NCBI GenBank assembly: GCA_015522685.1
Contig: WALU01000049.1
Coordinates: 22,441 to 86,440, forward strand
Length of the DNA stretch: 64,000 nucleotides
Direction: 5' to 3'
Source: Thermoproteota archaeon
GTDB taxonomy: Archaea > Korarchaeota > Korarchaeia > Korarchaeales > Korarchaeaceae
A program made the position numbers and the translations under genes. Positions 1 to 10,227 of this stretch are shown here, one piece after another; the stretch's first letter is position 1, and each line of letters starts with the position of its first letter. The notes under the pieces were generated by a model. It ran no database searches and was not told the DNA's origin. It was given only the letters and a program-made list of their open reading frames with translations.

Positions 1-820
1 GCTCCTTCGACGGAAATAGGTATCTAAACTTGGAGTCCACCAAGAGAGTCAGTATTCTCCTATTTCTAGAGATCTTGGATCTGATCTTCCAATGAGACAT
101 TAATACCACATAGGGAATTAATCTTGCAATGGATGTGCCATACCTTGTGGTCATCTTGAGGATGGATACAGGTCCGCTCACCTCTACTATTATTTTACCT
201 TCCTTCTTCTCGGCGGCGTACATGAGTCCAAACCTCTTTAAGCTCCTAAGTAAGTTCTTGATCTCCCATCCCGATACTTTAGCTTCTATTCTTAGGTCAA
301 GCGCCTTGAAGAGAGCAGTTTGGAGGAGAGATAAGTTGTATTCCTTAAGGAGATTCTCTGGAGAATAGTTAAGTCCCCCAACAAGTACCTGTAACTTATC
401 TGAGTCAGCCCAGAGGCTCTTCTCCAACTCTTCCCTCTCTATACCCAGCTCCTTTGTCGCTTCATTGAGAGCATCATCCCTAAGTTCCTCAGGAACAAAT
501 CCTCCATATTTAATATTAACAAGTCTGAACACAACTTCCCTTGCTCTTTCAGGCTCAACGATGGTATTAGGCCTTTTAAACCTACTAGTTCTCTCTAGTA
601 ATATAGTTAGGCCCCTAACAAGCTTATAATCAATTCCAGTAGATTCATATATCTCCTCTATCTCCTCAACCCTCTCTTGTATCTCACTTAGCTTAACACC
701 TGCCTTAAAAACTCTAATCAGATCTCTAGCTAGCTGAAGCTCCTCATCCGAGCCCCTCGCCCATATGGGGTAGATGATGCCCTTGCTTATCCTCACCCTT
801 AGAAGCTGAGAGGGGAGCAT
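1..820 (-). CDS. Bax1/DUF790-family nuclease (XPB partner), partial, runs off the window
   Basis: Hand-translated minus-strand frame MLPSQLLRVRISKGIIYPIWARGSDEELQLARDLIRVFKAGVKLSEIQERVEEIEEIYE..., open to base 1; ATG (818-820) overlaps the stop of the XPB ORF, the usual XPB-Bax1 arrangement. Confidence 0.8.
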   Translation of the reverse strand, partial: MLPSQLLRVRISKGIIYPIWARGSDEELQLARDLIRVFKAGVKLSEIQERVEEIEEIYESTGIDYKLVRGLTILLERTSRFKRPNTIVEPERAREVVFRLVNIKYGGFVPEELRDDALNEATKELGIEREELEKSLWADSDKLQVLVGGLNYSPENLLKEYNLSLLQTALFKALDLRIEAKVSGWEIKNLLRSLKRFGLMYAAEKKEGKIIVEVSGPVSILKMTTRYGTSIARLIPYVVLMSHWKIRSKISRNRRILTLLVDSKFRYLFPSKE

Positions 821-2136
821 TATCTCAATCCCTTCCTTCTTCTACTGGATATCCTAACCTCAGACGTTCCTTTAGATACTACTTCATAGAGAACTGCTCT
901 TTTACCTTCTCTCTTCCTTAGTATTCTTCCTAATCTCTGAATAAACTCCCTTCTACTTCCAGTTCCTCCTAATATTATACCGACTCTGGCATCTGGCACG
1001 TCTAACCCTTCATCCAATACCTTTGAAGTGACTATCTTCATAACAGATCCTATCTTGAAGGCATCCAATATTTTCTCCCTCTCTCTTCTACTTGTCCTGT
1101 GAGTTATTAGAGGTATCAGAAATCTTTTGCTTATTTCCTCGGCCATCTCATTGTATTCCGTGAATATTATCACTTTATCTTCTCTATGGCTCTCTAAAAG
1201 ATCTTGAAGAACCTGAAACTTTGCTTTTGAGTTTATAGCTATTTTCCTAGCTTCATTCCAGGATAAAAGAGCCTTCCTAGCATGAATATTCCTACTGCTC
1301 CTCATTACAAGTTTTCTGAAGTCTTCTAAGGATCTCATCGAGATACCTGCTTTCTTTAGAGATTCTTTGTATTCTCTCAAGAAGCGCTCATACTTCTTCC
1401 TCTCATCATCCAGTAGATCTACCTTGAGCCTGATTGCATCAAACTCTGATAGATGCTCGCCAGCCAGCTCCTTTGGAGCTAATTGATAGATAATCCCACC
1501 AACCAATGGAAAAAGGAGTCTATGCCTTCCATCTTCCCTCTCCAAGGTAGCAGTTAGGCCCATTCTATAAGGGGAGGCTGATAGCTCTGCTATCTCTATA
1601 TAGCTCTCTGCAGCTAAATGGTGCACCTCATCAAATATAATAAATTGAAACCTATTCCCTAACTCAGCAGCTCTCAGATAGGCTGAATCATAGGTAATTA
1701 CTGTTATGGGATCAAGGTGCTCCTTACCACCTCCTATGATACCGACTTCAATGCTGCAAAGGGATTGTATGGTCTCTCTCCACTGATTTAAGAGGGGGAG
1801 CGTTGGCACTACAATCAGAGTAGGTTCCTTTAGAACTTCCATGGCCTTCAGAGCGATGTAGGTCTTACCAGCGCCTGTTGGAAGGGCTATTATCCCTCTC
1901 TTGCTCTTGAGCCATGAACCGAGTGCATCGTCTTGGAAGGGTTTAAGCTCAACTACTTTTCTCAGCTTAGGAGAAGGTAATAGATCCATGACCTCATCAA
2001 TGGCCTGGGGAATCAGTTCTTTAATCTCCCTGTACTTATAGGCCATCGCTCTCAGCTTTCCCATTCCAGGATCCCATTTACAATAAGGCAGCCTCTTAGC
2101 TCCCTCAATCAGCAAAGTGCCTCTATCATAGCTCAT
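820..2136 (-). CDS. XPB/Rad25-like DNA helicase
   Basis: SF2 motifs: LPTGAGKTYIALKA (Walker A), IIFDEVHHLA (DEVH), GLTATLEREDG, QRLGRILRK. Confidence 0.9.
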   Translation of the reverse strand: MSYDRGTLLIEGAKRLPYCKWDPGMGKLRAMAYKYREIKELIPQAIDEVMDLLPSPKLRKVVELKPFQDDALGSWLKSKRGIIALPTGAGKTYIALKAMEVLKEPTLIVVPTLPLLNQWRETIQSLCSIEVGIIGGGKEHLDPITVITYDSAYLRAAELGNRFQFIIFDEVHHLAAESYIEIAELSASPYRMGLTATLEREDGRHRLLFPLVGGIIYQLAPKELAGEHLSEFDAIRLKVDLLDDERKKYERFLREYKESLKKAGISMRSLEDFRKLVMRSSRNIHARKALLSWNEARKIAINSKAKFQVLQDLLESHREDKVIIFTEYNEMAEEISKRFLIPLITHRTSRREREKILDAFKIGSVMKIVTSKVLDEGLDVPDARVGIILGGTGSRREFIQRLGRILRKREGKRAVLYEVVSKGTSEVRISSRRRKGLR

Positions 2137-2257
2137 TCTGAGAACTACTATCTCACCAACTAATGTGACTAGTTAAAATGAAAAATATTCGCAGCTCTCG
2201 AAGGGAATCTTTGGGTAACTTTTTAATAAAAATCGGATTTTTTGAGTAGGTGTTGTC

Positions 2258-2680
2258 ATGCCTAGGAGAAGGTTAAGTTATCCAATTGAAGCTATTGAGG
2301 GGGTAGGGGGAGCTTATTCAAAGAAGCTCAAAGGAATAGGGATTAAGACAATTAATGATCTACTGAAGCTAGCATCTAAGAGATCAGAAAGAAGAAAACT
2401 AGCTAAGAGCCTAGGAATATCCGAGAAGAGGATCTTAGGTTGGATAAACAGAGCAGACCTATTCAGAATTCCAGGAGTAGGAGAGGAGTATTCTAGTCTG
2501 CTAGAGCAAGTTGGCGTTGATACAGTTGCAGAACTATCAAAGAGAAGCCCAGACAATTTGTATGAAGCTCTTCTAAAGATAAATGAGAAAAAGAAGCTAG
2601 TAAGAAGGCTTCCTACCAAAAACCAGGTAGCTGGCTGGATAAGATCTGCGAAAAAATTAAAGAGGATAATAGAATACTAA
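2258..2680 (+). CDS. Helix-hairpin-helix (DUF4332-like) small protein
   Basis: Two HhH-like repeats: IEGVGGAYSKKLKGIGIKTINDLL and IPGVGEEYSSLLEQVGVDTVAEL. Confidence 0.6.
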   Translation: MPRRRLSYPIEAIEGVGGAYSKKLKGIGIKTINDLLKLASKRSERRKLAKSLGISEKRILGWINRADLFRIPGVGEEYSSLLEQVGVDTVAELSKRSPDNLYEALLKINEKKKLVRRLPTKNQVAGWIRSAKKLKRIIEY

Positions 2681-2914
2681 ATTTCATTATTTCTCTATAA
2701 TTTTCCATTTAATTATCATATTCTAGTTACTTTAGTAAGATAAGATATGTCTATCATATTATCTCAGATTAAAGGAATAGGATGAGCCATTTATCTTACT
2801 TGAACTGATCGAGGCAAGCCTTTTGGTCTGGAAGGTAGAATTCAAGGTCAATAAGTTTTCGCTTAGGACGACGATTAAAGTTAGGGAAATGAAAGCTTAT
2901 AAGTCCCCCCAAGG

Positions 2915-3715
2915 TCACCACAAACCAATTGCTCTAGTTCCATTCTTCTTTATATAGTACTCAACGCTTCTCATAAGTCCTAATGCAAATAGAACCATCG
3001 CTGATGATTCAGCTATTGATATCAGAAAAGCTTCGCTGAGGAGGATCGATTGCTCTGCCCCTACCGCAACTTTCATGAGATATACGGGAGCTATATAAGG
3101 TATTAAGAGGTAGGGAATCCTGATCCGAGATGGCAACATGCTTATTGGAATTATGAGAATCCCTATAATACCAAAGTTTAGTATCTCTAAGAACTGCTGA
3201 GATACACTAGTCCTCATAGATGCGGCAGAGATGGAGAGAGCATATGATAAGCTTTCTATTATCAGAAAAGTGAACCCGACAACTATAAGGATGGGATCCT
3301 TAAACGTCATCAAATCCTTACCAAAAATATCACCTAGAAAATAGCCCATAACTATAATTATGACAAATGATATTGTCGTCCCTGTCAGGACCCTACCAAC
3401 TATTGCTGTAAAGGGAGATGTATTTCTGATTATGTGCTCTTCCACCATACCCATCATTATAAAGAAATTCGTCCATCCACCTATGAGAGAGGTGAAGCTA
3501 GATATTATCGTCCAAGCTGCTATTGTCCAGTAAGCAAGCCTGAGAGCTGTTGTTAGATGGTCTGGTGGTACAAATAGTAGGATACCAAGTATGAAGAGAA
3601 GTATCCAGAGAGTTTGGGATAGTATCATGTTAAGGAAGCCCATCCCATATCTCCACAACCTGATCGTGTGGAGGATTATTATCGCCTTTATCTTAGCCAT
3701 CATTTCATACGACAC
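2915..3715 (-). CDS. ABC-2 type transporter permease
   Basis: Multi-TM protein in an overlapping operon with a second permease and an ABC ATPase. Confidence 0.7.
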   Translation of the reverse strand: MSYEMMAKIKAIIILHTIRLWRYGMGFLNMILSQTLWILLFILGILLFVPPDHLTTALRLAYWTIAAWTIISSFTSLIGGWTNFFIMMGMVEEHIIRNTSPFTAIVGRVLTGTTISFVIIIVMGYFLGDIFGKDLMTFKDPILIVVGFTFLIIESLSYALSISAASMRTSVSQQFLEILNFGIIGILIIPISMLPSRIRIPYLLIPYIAPVYLMKVAVGAEQSILLSEAFLISIAESSAMVLFALGLMRSVEYYIKKNGTRAIGLW

Positions 3716-4517
3716 CTTTCTTCAGAGCTTTCTTCTCAGCCTTTCCAAGGGCTGAGTAGGAGGCTAAGTTGTAAAGCAGGGACATCCCCAGAAGTATTGC
3801 TATGAGAAAGGTAATCTCCGCCAGCTTAGGAGCTCCTATCAGGGATGCAAGCCTCGCCAGCTCAAAGGTATAGGTTGTAGGTATGAGACCTGAAAGTATC
3901 CTAGCCCAAGCTGGGAATAGATAAGCTGGGTAGAACGCGCCGGAAAGAATGAGCACTATAGGATTTAGCCAGCTAAGGATATTGCTCTCTTCCTTTAGAG
4001 TCAGGAGATATGAGCCGAATATCGCAGAAAAGCCGAGTAAGGGTAGCATTCCTATCACAATAGCTAAAGTTATTATGAGGACATCTTGAATACCTCCTAA
4101 GATCCCTTCTCTCCAGATAAGCAGAGGAACAAACTCTGTAAGGTGTATAGAAGACCAGAGAAGGTATCTAGGGACATATGACATGACTAGGGTAGTAGAT
4201 GTTCTGTAAGGAGCTAGAAGCATGTATGGAAGGGTTCCTGACCACCTATGAGTTAAGACGGCTCCTCCAACTTCCCACATAACGGACATCGATTCCATGG
4301 CTATGAGAGTAGATGCAACGAAGAAAACAATGGGGTCGGCATTTACCTTGACATTTGATTTGAAAGTCTGAGTTGAGCCAAAGATGAATCCCATCCCCAG
4401 CATTAGGGTCAGTAGGATATATGGCCAAGTGAGGAAGGATATCAGTTCAGCTCTATTGTTCTTGAAGAAATATATATCTAGAGTAACACCTGATTTCAGA
4501 AGGTTCAGGATGCTCAT
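3705..4517 (-). CDS. ABC-2 type transporter permease
   Basis: Multi-TM; PIVLILSGAFYPAYLFPAWARILSGLIPTTYTFELAR is typical of ABC-2 permeases. Confidence 0.75.
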   Translation of the reverse strand: MSILNLLKSGVTLDIYFFKNNRAELISFLTWPYILLTLMLGMGFIFGSTQTFKSNVKVNADPIVFFVASTLIAMESMSVMWEVGGAVLTHRWSGTLPYMLLAPYRTSTTLVMSYVPRYLLWSSIHLTEFVPLLIWREGILGGIQDVLIITLAIVIGMLPLLGFSAIFGSYLLTLKEESNILSWLNPIVLILSGAFYPAYLFPAWARILSGLIPTTYTFELARLASLIGAPKLAEITFLIAILLGMSLLYNLASYSALGKAEKKALKKGVV

Positions 4518-5530
4518 TCTGCCCCTCCTTCAGTCAATTCTATGAAAACATCCTCCAGAGTTGGTTCCTTGACCTCTACCCTTCTTACATGGACCCCTAA
4601 GCTATAGAGCGATTCTAAAATCTCCTGCGTCACTATCCCCCTTTCATCTGGCCTTAAAACCACCTTTATCCTCACGTTCTTCTCTCTAGGCTGTATTTCC
4701 ACATCCCTACCGAGAACCAACCTCAGATCATCAGTGATTTTTCTCAGGCTAGCCCTAGCTGGAAGTATAGCGCTTATCTCCAATGTTATATTACATAAAA
4801 CAGATCTCTTAAGCCCTTCTACTCTATCAAGTGCTATTATTTTTCCTTTATTTATTATAGCAAGTCTATCGCAGACTATCTCAGCCTCAAACATATTATG
4901 CGTCGTTATTAAGACAGTCTTGCCTTCATTATGAGATATCCTTGCAAGTAATTCCCTTAAAAGCCTAGCAGATGGGGGATCCAGACCGAGGGTAGGCTCG
5001 TCTAGGATCAATAAATCTGGATCTGTAAGCATCGCTCGAGCGACACTGAGCCTTGCCTTCATTCCTAAGGAGTATTCTTCATAGAGTTTATCCGAGGAGC
5101 CGAGTTCCTCGAGCCCAACTACCTTAAGCATTCTCTGGACCCTCTGCTTTAGATCGGAACTGCTCAGTCCATAGAGCATTCCGAAGTATGTAAGGTTCTC
5201 CCTGCCAGTCAACTTCCAGAAAAATCCCTTCTCCACGCTGAGCGATACCCCTATCCTCTTTCTAACTTCAGTGGCTTCTTTTACGACATCATAGCCAAGA
5301 ACCTTAGCCTTTCCTGAATCTGGAAGGAGAAGCGTACTTAGGATCTTAACTGTCGTCGTCTTGCCAGCACCGTTCGGTCCTAAGAGTCCAAATACCTCTC
5401 CCTTTCTAATAGTGAAAGATACTCCTCTGAGAGCTTCCACTATCTTCTTTTCCCTCTTAGTTATGCCTTTCCTTAGAAAAGTCTCATATCTCTTCACTAG
5501 GTTCTCGGCTACGACGACTTCACCCTCCAT
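4514..5530 (-). CDS. ABC transporter ATP-binding protein
   Basis: GLLGPNGAGKTTT, YSLGMKARLSVARAML, DLLILDEPTLGLDP. Confidence 0.92.
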   Translation of the reverse strand: MEGEVVVAENLVKRYETFLRKGITKREKKIVEALRGVSFTIRKGEVFGLLGPNGAGKTTTVKILSTLLLPDSGKAKVLGYDVVKEATEVRKRIGVSLSVEKGFFWKLTGRENLTYFGMLYGLSSSDLKQRVQRMLKVVGLEELGSSDKLYEEYSLGMKARLSVARAMLTDPDLLILDEPTLGLDPPSARLLRELLARISHNEGKTVLITTHNMFEAEIVCDRLAIINKGKIIALDRVEGLKRSVLCNITLEISAILPARASLRKITDDLRLVLGRDVEIQPREKNVRIKVVLRPDERGIVTQEILESLYSLGVHVRRVEVKEPTLEDVFIELTEGGAE

Positions 5531-5595
5531 AAAAACACCTTAAGGCCCCCTACACGTAGGTTTGCTGTAAAGAAATTTAAACCTCTTGACCCAAT

Positions 5596-6402
5596 ATGAT
5601 CAAGAAGTGGGCATTAATGAAAGGCGAGCAGCATTTGGATAAGTACTCCGCAATAGTGTGGCCACTACTATCCCAGATAATATCTGCTGCAGTAGTACTG
5701 AGTATAAGGCCAACGCCGCAAATAGAACTAGGTATAGAGGAATCTGCAGGTCTATCTCTTTTTTACGTCTTAATAGTCCTTGTTACTGCCTCCTTGATAT
5801 TATTACTTATTAGAAAGGGGATGTTCAGCATAATAAGGCTGCTTACAATTACCTTCTTCGCATATTCATCTTTCATAGCAATAGATAATCTCCTCTATTC
5901 ATTACAGGTCCATTGGTCTATAGAGCTGATGGTAGCAGTAATTATAACCTGGTTAAGCTTGAGGAGAGATATCTGGGGAAACATGGCCAAGTCTTTTTTG
6001 GCTGCATCTCTAGCCTACCTATTCGTCTACTTCTTCAATGATCTCTTTATCTATTTCTTATTGGCAGGTCTTGCTTTCTACGATGCATACTCGGTATTTA
6101 AGGGGCCACTAAGCAAGCTTTTGATGGTATCCAAAGGAAAGAGCGATCCTCTTGAGCCTCTGATGGTATTTCATGGAGACATTTCAATGGGGCTAGGTGA
6201 TGTATTTTGCTACTCCATGGCTTCTGCTTCTTCTCTCAGGTCTTTGAAAATTCCTCTTGCATTCTTACCAATTGTTATTCTTAATATAGGTATTCTAATA
6301 ACTATATGGCTCCTGTATAGAGCTAAAAGATCTCTTCCTGGGCTAACTATACCTATAATTCTCTGGCTTGCTGCTCAGCTGACTTTCCATGGTATTAGAT
6401 GA
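5596..6402 (+). CDS. Presenilin/signal-peptide-peptidase-like aspartyl protease (A22 family, archaeal type)
   Basis: Multi-TM with catalytic-type motifs FYDAYSVF (YD) and MGLGDVFCY (GxGD), then a C-terminal LPGLTIP in place of PAL. Confidence 0.75.
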   Translation: MIKKWALMKGEQHLDKYSAIVWPLLSQIISAAVVLSIRPTPQIELGIEESAGLSLFYVLIVLVTASLILLLIRKGMFSIIRLLTITFFAYSSFIAIDNLLYSLQVHWSIELMVAVIITWLSLRRDIWGNMAKSFLAASLAYLFVYFFNDLFIYFLLAGLAFYDAYSVFKGPLSKLLMVSKGKSDPLEPLMVFHGDISMGLGDVFCYSMASASSLRSLKIPLAFLPIVILNIGILITIWLLYRAKRSLPGLTIPIILWLAAQLTFHGIR

Positions 6403-6444
6403 GCTGAAAGCATCATTAAATTCCGGTAATCCTTTCTCTCCTAG

Positions 6445-7842
6445 ATGGATACTATAGTGTTAGGGAAGGAAGTAGAAACAGGCAAGGACTTCAAGCTCAA
6501 GGTTCCTGAGCTTGTAACTGGAAGGACAGCCATAATAGCTAAAACTGGCTACGGAAAGTCTTGGACCATCAGGAGGATAGTAGAGCAGTTGCTGGACACA
6601 GGTTATCCCGTTGGGATAATAGATCCTGAGGGAGAGCATTCTTCTCTAGCAGAGATATTCGACTTGCTTATTATAGCGCCAGATGGAGATGTGGATCTCA
6701 CTAGGGTATCTCCTACGAGGCTAGCTCAGGTTGCTGTAAGAGGGGTGAGCTTCATACTTGATCTATCTAAGTACGATCCAGATATCTCCTCGGAGCTTAC
6801 TATCAGCACTCTAGAAGCATTAATGAATATGAAGGGCAATGGTGGTTTCCTAGTAGTGGTAGATGAAGCTAAGGTGTTGGCCCCTGAGAGGGGAGTTGGG
6901 AGTACCCTGGGGAAGCATGCTTTATTTACTACGACGTGGCTCAATGCTTTAGCGACTAGAGGAAGGAAAAGGGGGTTAGGCCTTCTCTTCTCAACCCAAA
7001 GGCCCCAGCTCGTATCTAAAACCCTACTTAGCCAAGCAGAGAACAAGATAATCTTGAGAGTTGAATATAGTCGGGATCTATCAGCAATAGTCGAATTCCT
7101 CGGCCTTAGCAAGAGAGTGGCTAGAAAGATCACTAGATTGGATAGAGGAGTAGCTTACGTGGAGGGTCCATTCGCTGATAGATCTAGCTTCGTTAGAGTA
7201 GGAGAAGTCAGAAGTGCTCATCTTGGCTCCACTCCGAGCCCTAAGCCCAGACCTCCCCCTAGCCTGAAGGAAGTAGTGAGCTTTCTTTCGATGGGTGAAC
7301 TTGAATCGTTAAATGATGAGGAGAGGGAGGTAGAGCTTGAAAGAGCTGAGGAAAGAAGGAAAGGAAAAGTAGGAGAGACTAGTATTAAAGCGAAAGAGAA
7401 AAGTGGTTTCAATAGGAAGGGAAGGAAGATAGATATTAGATCCCCGGAGATATTCTCACTACCTCCTCAAAGCCTAAGCTCAAAGATAGCTGAAGATTTG
7501 GTAAAGAGAAGGAACGAAATGAGGTCCTTGGTTAGTACCTTGGAAGACAGGAAAGGAGAAATGAAGGAACATGTTTACCAGCTATTGCTCAAGGAATATG
7601 AGAGGGAAATGAGTCATCTAGAGGATAGCCTTGAACCTTACAGGGAGGAAGCTAGAGAGGCTATTCTGGTGCTGGAAGCCGCCATAGAGGATAGAAAGAA
7701 TATGATCGCCGCCCTTAATAGAAGCAAAAGCTTCCTTAAGAAATTATGCAATAAACTGAAAATTTATAAGCTAAAAAGAGAGATAAGAGATCTAGAAAGA
7801 AGATTGAATAAGACAAAACGCCTCCTGAGTAATTTAAGATGA
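6445..7842 (+). CDS. HerA-like (DUF87) ATPase with long C-terminal coiled coil
   Basis: Walker A AKTGYGKSWTIRRI, Walker B GFLVVVDEAKVLAPERG, Arg-finger-like ATRGRKRGLGLLFSTQRP; charged coiled-coil tail. Confidence 0.75.
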   Translation: MDTIVLGKEVETGKDFKLKVPELVTGRTAIIAKTGYGKSWTIRRIVEQLLDTGYPVGIIDPEGEHSSLAEIFDLLIIAPDGDVDLTRVSPTRLAQVAVRGVSFILDLSKYDPDISSELTISTLEALMNMKGNGGFLVVVDEAKVLAPERGVGSTLGKHALFTTTWLNALATRGRKRGLGLLFSTQRPQLVSKTLLSQAENKIILRVEYSRDLSAIVEFLGLSKRVARKITRLDRGVAYVEGPFADRSSFVRVGEVRSAHLGSTPSPKPRPPPSLKEVVSFLSMGELESLNDEEREVELERAEERRKGKVGETSIKAKEKSGFNRKGRKIDIRSPEIFSLPPQSLSSKIAEDLVKRRNEMRSLVSTLEDRKGEMKEHVYQLLLKEYEREMSHLEDSLEPYREEAREAILVLEAAIEDRKNMIAALNRSKSFLKKLCNKLKIYKLKREIRDLERRLNKTKRLLSNLR

Positions 7843-7858
7843 TCCCGAGGTTTAGATT

Positions 7859-8110
7859 ATGAGAAGGATATTTTAGAGGATCGAAAAAACGAATCCTCAA
7901 ATAGATAAATTTCTCAGGAGAAACAACGTATTGGCTGTGGTTGGGGTATCTAGAGATTGTGAGAGTGGAGGTATGAGTTATGTTCTTTTTCAAGGAATAT
8001 TACAGGAGAGTATACACATTAATTCAAATGCAAGTGAAATCGATGGAGATAAAGCTTATCTTAATCTATCGCGCGATTTAATGCTATATGTTATACCAGC
8101 AATAAGTTAA
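7859..8110 (+). pseudogene. Decayed CoA-binding (Rossmann, CoA_binding_2-like) protein
   Basis: Continuous frame with one internal stop (TAG 7874-7876): MRRIF*RIEKTNPQIDKFLRRNNVLAVVGVSRDCESGGMSYVLFQGILQESIHINSNASEIDGDKAYLNLSRDLMLYVIPAIS*. Confidence 0.6.
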
Positions 8111-8199
8111 CAGAACCTTGATAAGTAAAGTTTATATTCAGCAGAAGTATGCTTTCAAAACCTCTATAGGGTGGGATTGTTGATCCAACTAGAAGATCT

Positions 8200-9924
8200 T
8201 TGAATGGACGAGTCGTAGATGCTATATCCTCTCTTTTGATAGAATTAGGTGTTCATACCTTAGTGGGTGTGATTGGTGGCTCCATAATGCCCCTCTATGA
8301 TGCGCTTTATCCCTACAGAGACGAGATGGAGATTATAATGTTCAAGCATGAGCAAGGGGCGGCTCATGCAGCTGATGCCTATGGCAGAGTTGCGAGGAAG
8401 CCTGGCGTAATGGTAGCTACTTCGGGGCCTGGAGCTACAAACCTCGTCACCGGCATAGCAAATGCCTATATGGATTCCTCTCCGGTTATGGCCCTTACAG
8501 GGCAAGTTGCCACGGAAGTGTTTGGAAGAGATGCATTCCAGGAGACAGATATCTTCGGTGTTATAGCGCCAATAACTAAGTTTGTGTATCAAGTGAAGGA
8601 TCCAAAAGAGACCATTCCAGCAGTAGCGGCAGCTTATAAGATGGCATTGATAGGGAGGCCTGGGCCTACTCTTGTAGACCTACCAAGGAATATTCAAGTT
8701 GCTGAGGCTAAGGATCAGAAGAGGAAGATTCTTCCACTCAACTTCAGGAGATACCTCTTACCAGATCCAAAAATCGAAGATATAAGAAAAGCTGCTAGTC
8801 TGATAGTAGAGGCAGAGAGGCCAGTTATATTGGTTGGTGGAGGTGTTTACTGGTCAAAAGCATCAGATAAGGTACTAAAATTGGCTGAATACATCCTCGC
8901 CCCAATAGTGACGACTCTTCCAGGAAAGAACTCCGTTCCCTTCAATCATCCACTTGTTATGGGACCAGCGGGAATGCATGGTAGGGCAGAGGCTGATGCT
9001 GCATTAGCGAATGCTGATGTCGTTCTTGCTGTCGGAACGAGGTTCTCAGATAGAACAGTAGGAAGATTCGATGAGATGAGGGAGAAGAAAGTTATTCATA
9101 TAGATATAGATGCGAGTGAGCTTGGCAAAAACATCCCAACAGAGGTTGCAATAAGGGGAGATGCTAAAACTGCACTAGAAATGCTCCTTAATGAGATAAA
9201 AACTGTGGAAACTAAGGAAAGGGATAAATTTCTGTCTTGGCTCAGATACATAAGGGAAGAGTTTGAAAGATCCTTGAAAGAGTGGGAAAACAGTTTTAAA
9301 GGCCTTGCTCCATGGAGAGTATTAAAAACATTGAGGAAGTTCCTTCCTAGCAACTCAATAGCAGTAACAGGTGTTGGAAGCCATCAGATGTGGTCCGAGA
9401 TTCATTGGAATGTGCTCTTCCCTGGAACATTCATAACATCGGCTGGTTTAGGAACTATGGGATTCGGTATACCAGCAGCCTTGGGAGCTAAGCTAGCAGC
9501 TAGAGATAGGCAGGTGGTATGCATAGATGGTGATGGAAGTTTTCAGATGACCTTAAACAATCTATCTCTGATTAGAGATTATGACCTTCCATTTATAGAA
9601 GTGATATTCGATAATAGAGCCTTAATGCTGGTCAAGCAGTGGCAGATATACCTTTATGAGAGAAGGATCATAGCAACTGAATTCTCAAATAATCCTGACT
9701 TCGCCAAGATATCGAATGCCTATAACATAGAGTTCTCGAGACCTGAAAGCTATGAAGATATAAAGAAATCCGTGGAATGGGCCGTTAGGAACAGAGAACC
9801 TCTCATACTTGATATAACATTGGACAATGAGAAGGACATTGTTTTGCCATGGGTTCAGCCTGGAAAATGGCTTACAGATGCCATACTTCCACCTAGCATG
9901 GAGATTGATCTGAAATGGAGGTAG
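8200..9924 (+). CDS. ilvB: Acetolactate synthase large subunit
   Basis: ThDP-enzyme signature: HEQGAAHAADAYGRVARKPGVMVATSGPGATNLVTGIANAYMDSSPVMALTGQV; IDGDGSFQMTLNNLSLI; precedes an ACT protein and ilvC. Confidence 0.92.
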   Translation: MNGRVVDAISSLLIELGVHTLVGVIGGSIMPLYDALYPYRDEMEIIMFKHEQGAAHAADAYGRVARKPGVMVATSGPGATNLVTGIANAYMDSSPVMALTGQVATEVFGRDAFQETDIFGVIAPITKFVYQVKDPKETIPAVAAAYKMALIGRPGPTLVDLPRNIQVAEAKDQKRKILPLNFRRYLLPDPKIEDIRKAASLIVEAERPVILVGGGVYWSKASDKVLKLAEYILAPIVTTLPGKNSVPFNHPLVMGPAGMHGRAEADAALANADVVLAVGTRFSDRTVGRFDEMREKKVIHIDIDASELGKNIPTEVAIRGDAKTALEMLLNEIKTVETKERDKFLSWLRYIREEFERSLKEWENSFKGLAPWRVLKTLRKFLPSNSIAVTGVGSHQMWSEIHWNVLFPGTFITSAGLGTMGFGIPAALGAKLAARDRQVVCIDGDGSFQMTLNNLSLIRDYDLPFIEVIFDNRALMLVKQWQIYLYERRIIATEFSNNPDFAKISNAYNIEFSRPESYEDIKKSVEWAVRNREPLILDITLDNEKDIVLPWVQPGKWLTDAILPPSMEIDLKWR

Positions 9925-9928
9925 TATC

Positions 9929-10207
9929 ATGAGAGCAGAGATAAGGCTTGAGATGAGGATATTTGGCGGCCTTGATCAGCTTTCTAGGGTCATTAACATA
10001 ACTAGAAGGGGCAGGGTCTCTTATAGGAATATAGAAGTAAAATTTGAAGACGGTGAAGTCAAAGCTGCAATCGATATGAAAGGAAAAGCCAAGGAAATAG
10101 AGTGGCTTATAAAGAAAATGGCTACATTACCAGAAGTAATCTCTATTGAGACACGTGCTAGAACTGTAGAGCTCGAAGATCCCCTGACTGAGATTTTTCT
10201 TCCTTAA
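9929..10207 (+). CDS. Small ACT-domain protein, probable acetolactate synthase regulatory subunit
   Basis: 92 aa ACT-like fold pattern between ilvB and ilvC. Confidence 0.65.
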   Translation: MRAEIRLEMRIFGGLDQLSRVINITRRGRVSYRNIEVKFEDGEVKAAIDMKGKAKEIEWLIKKMATLPEVISIETRARTVELEDPLTEIFLP

Positions 10208-10227
10208 GTTTGATGAGGTGTTTTCCT

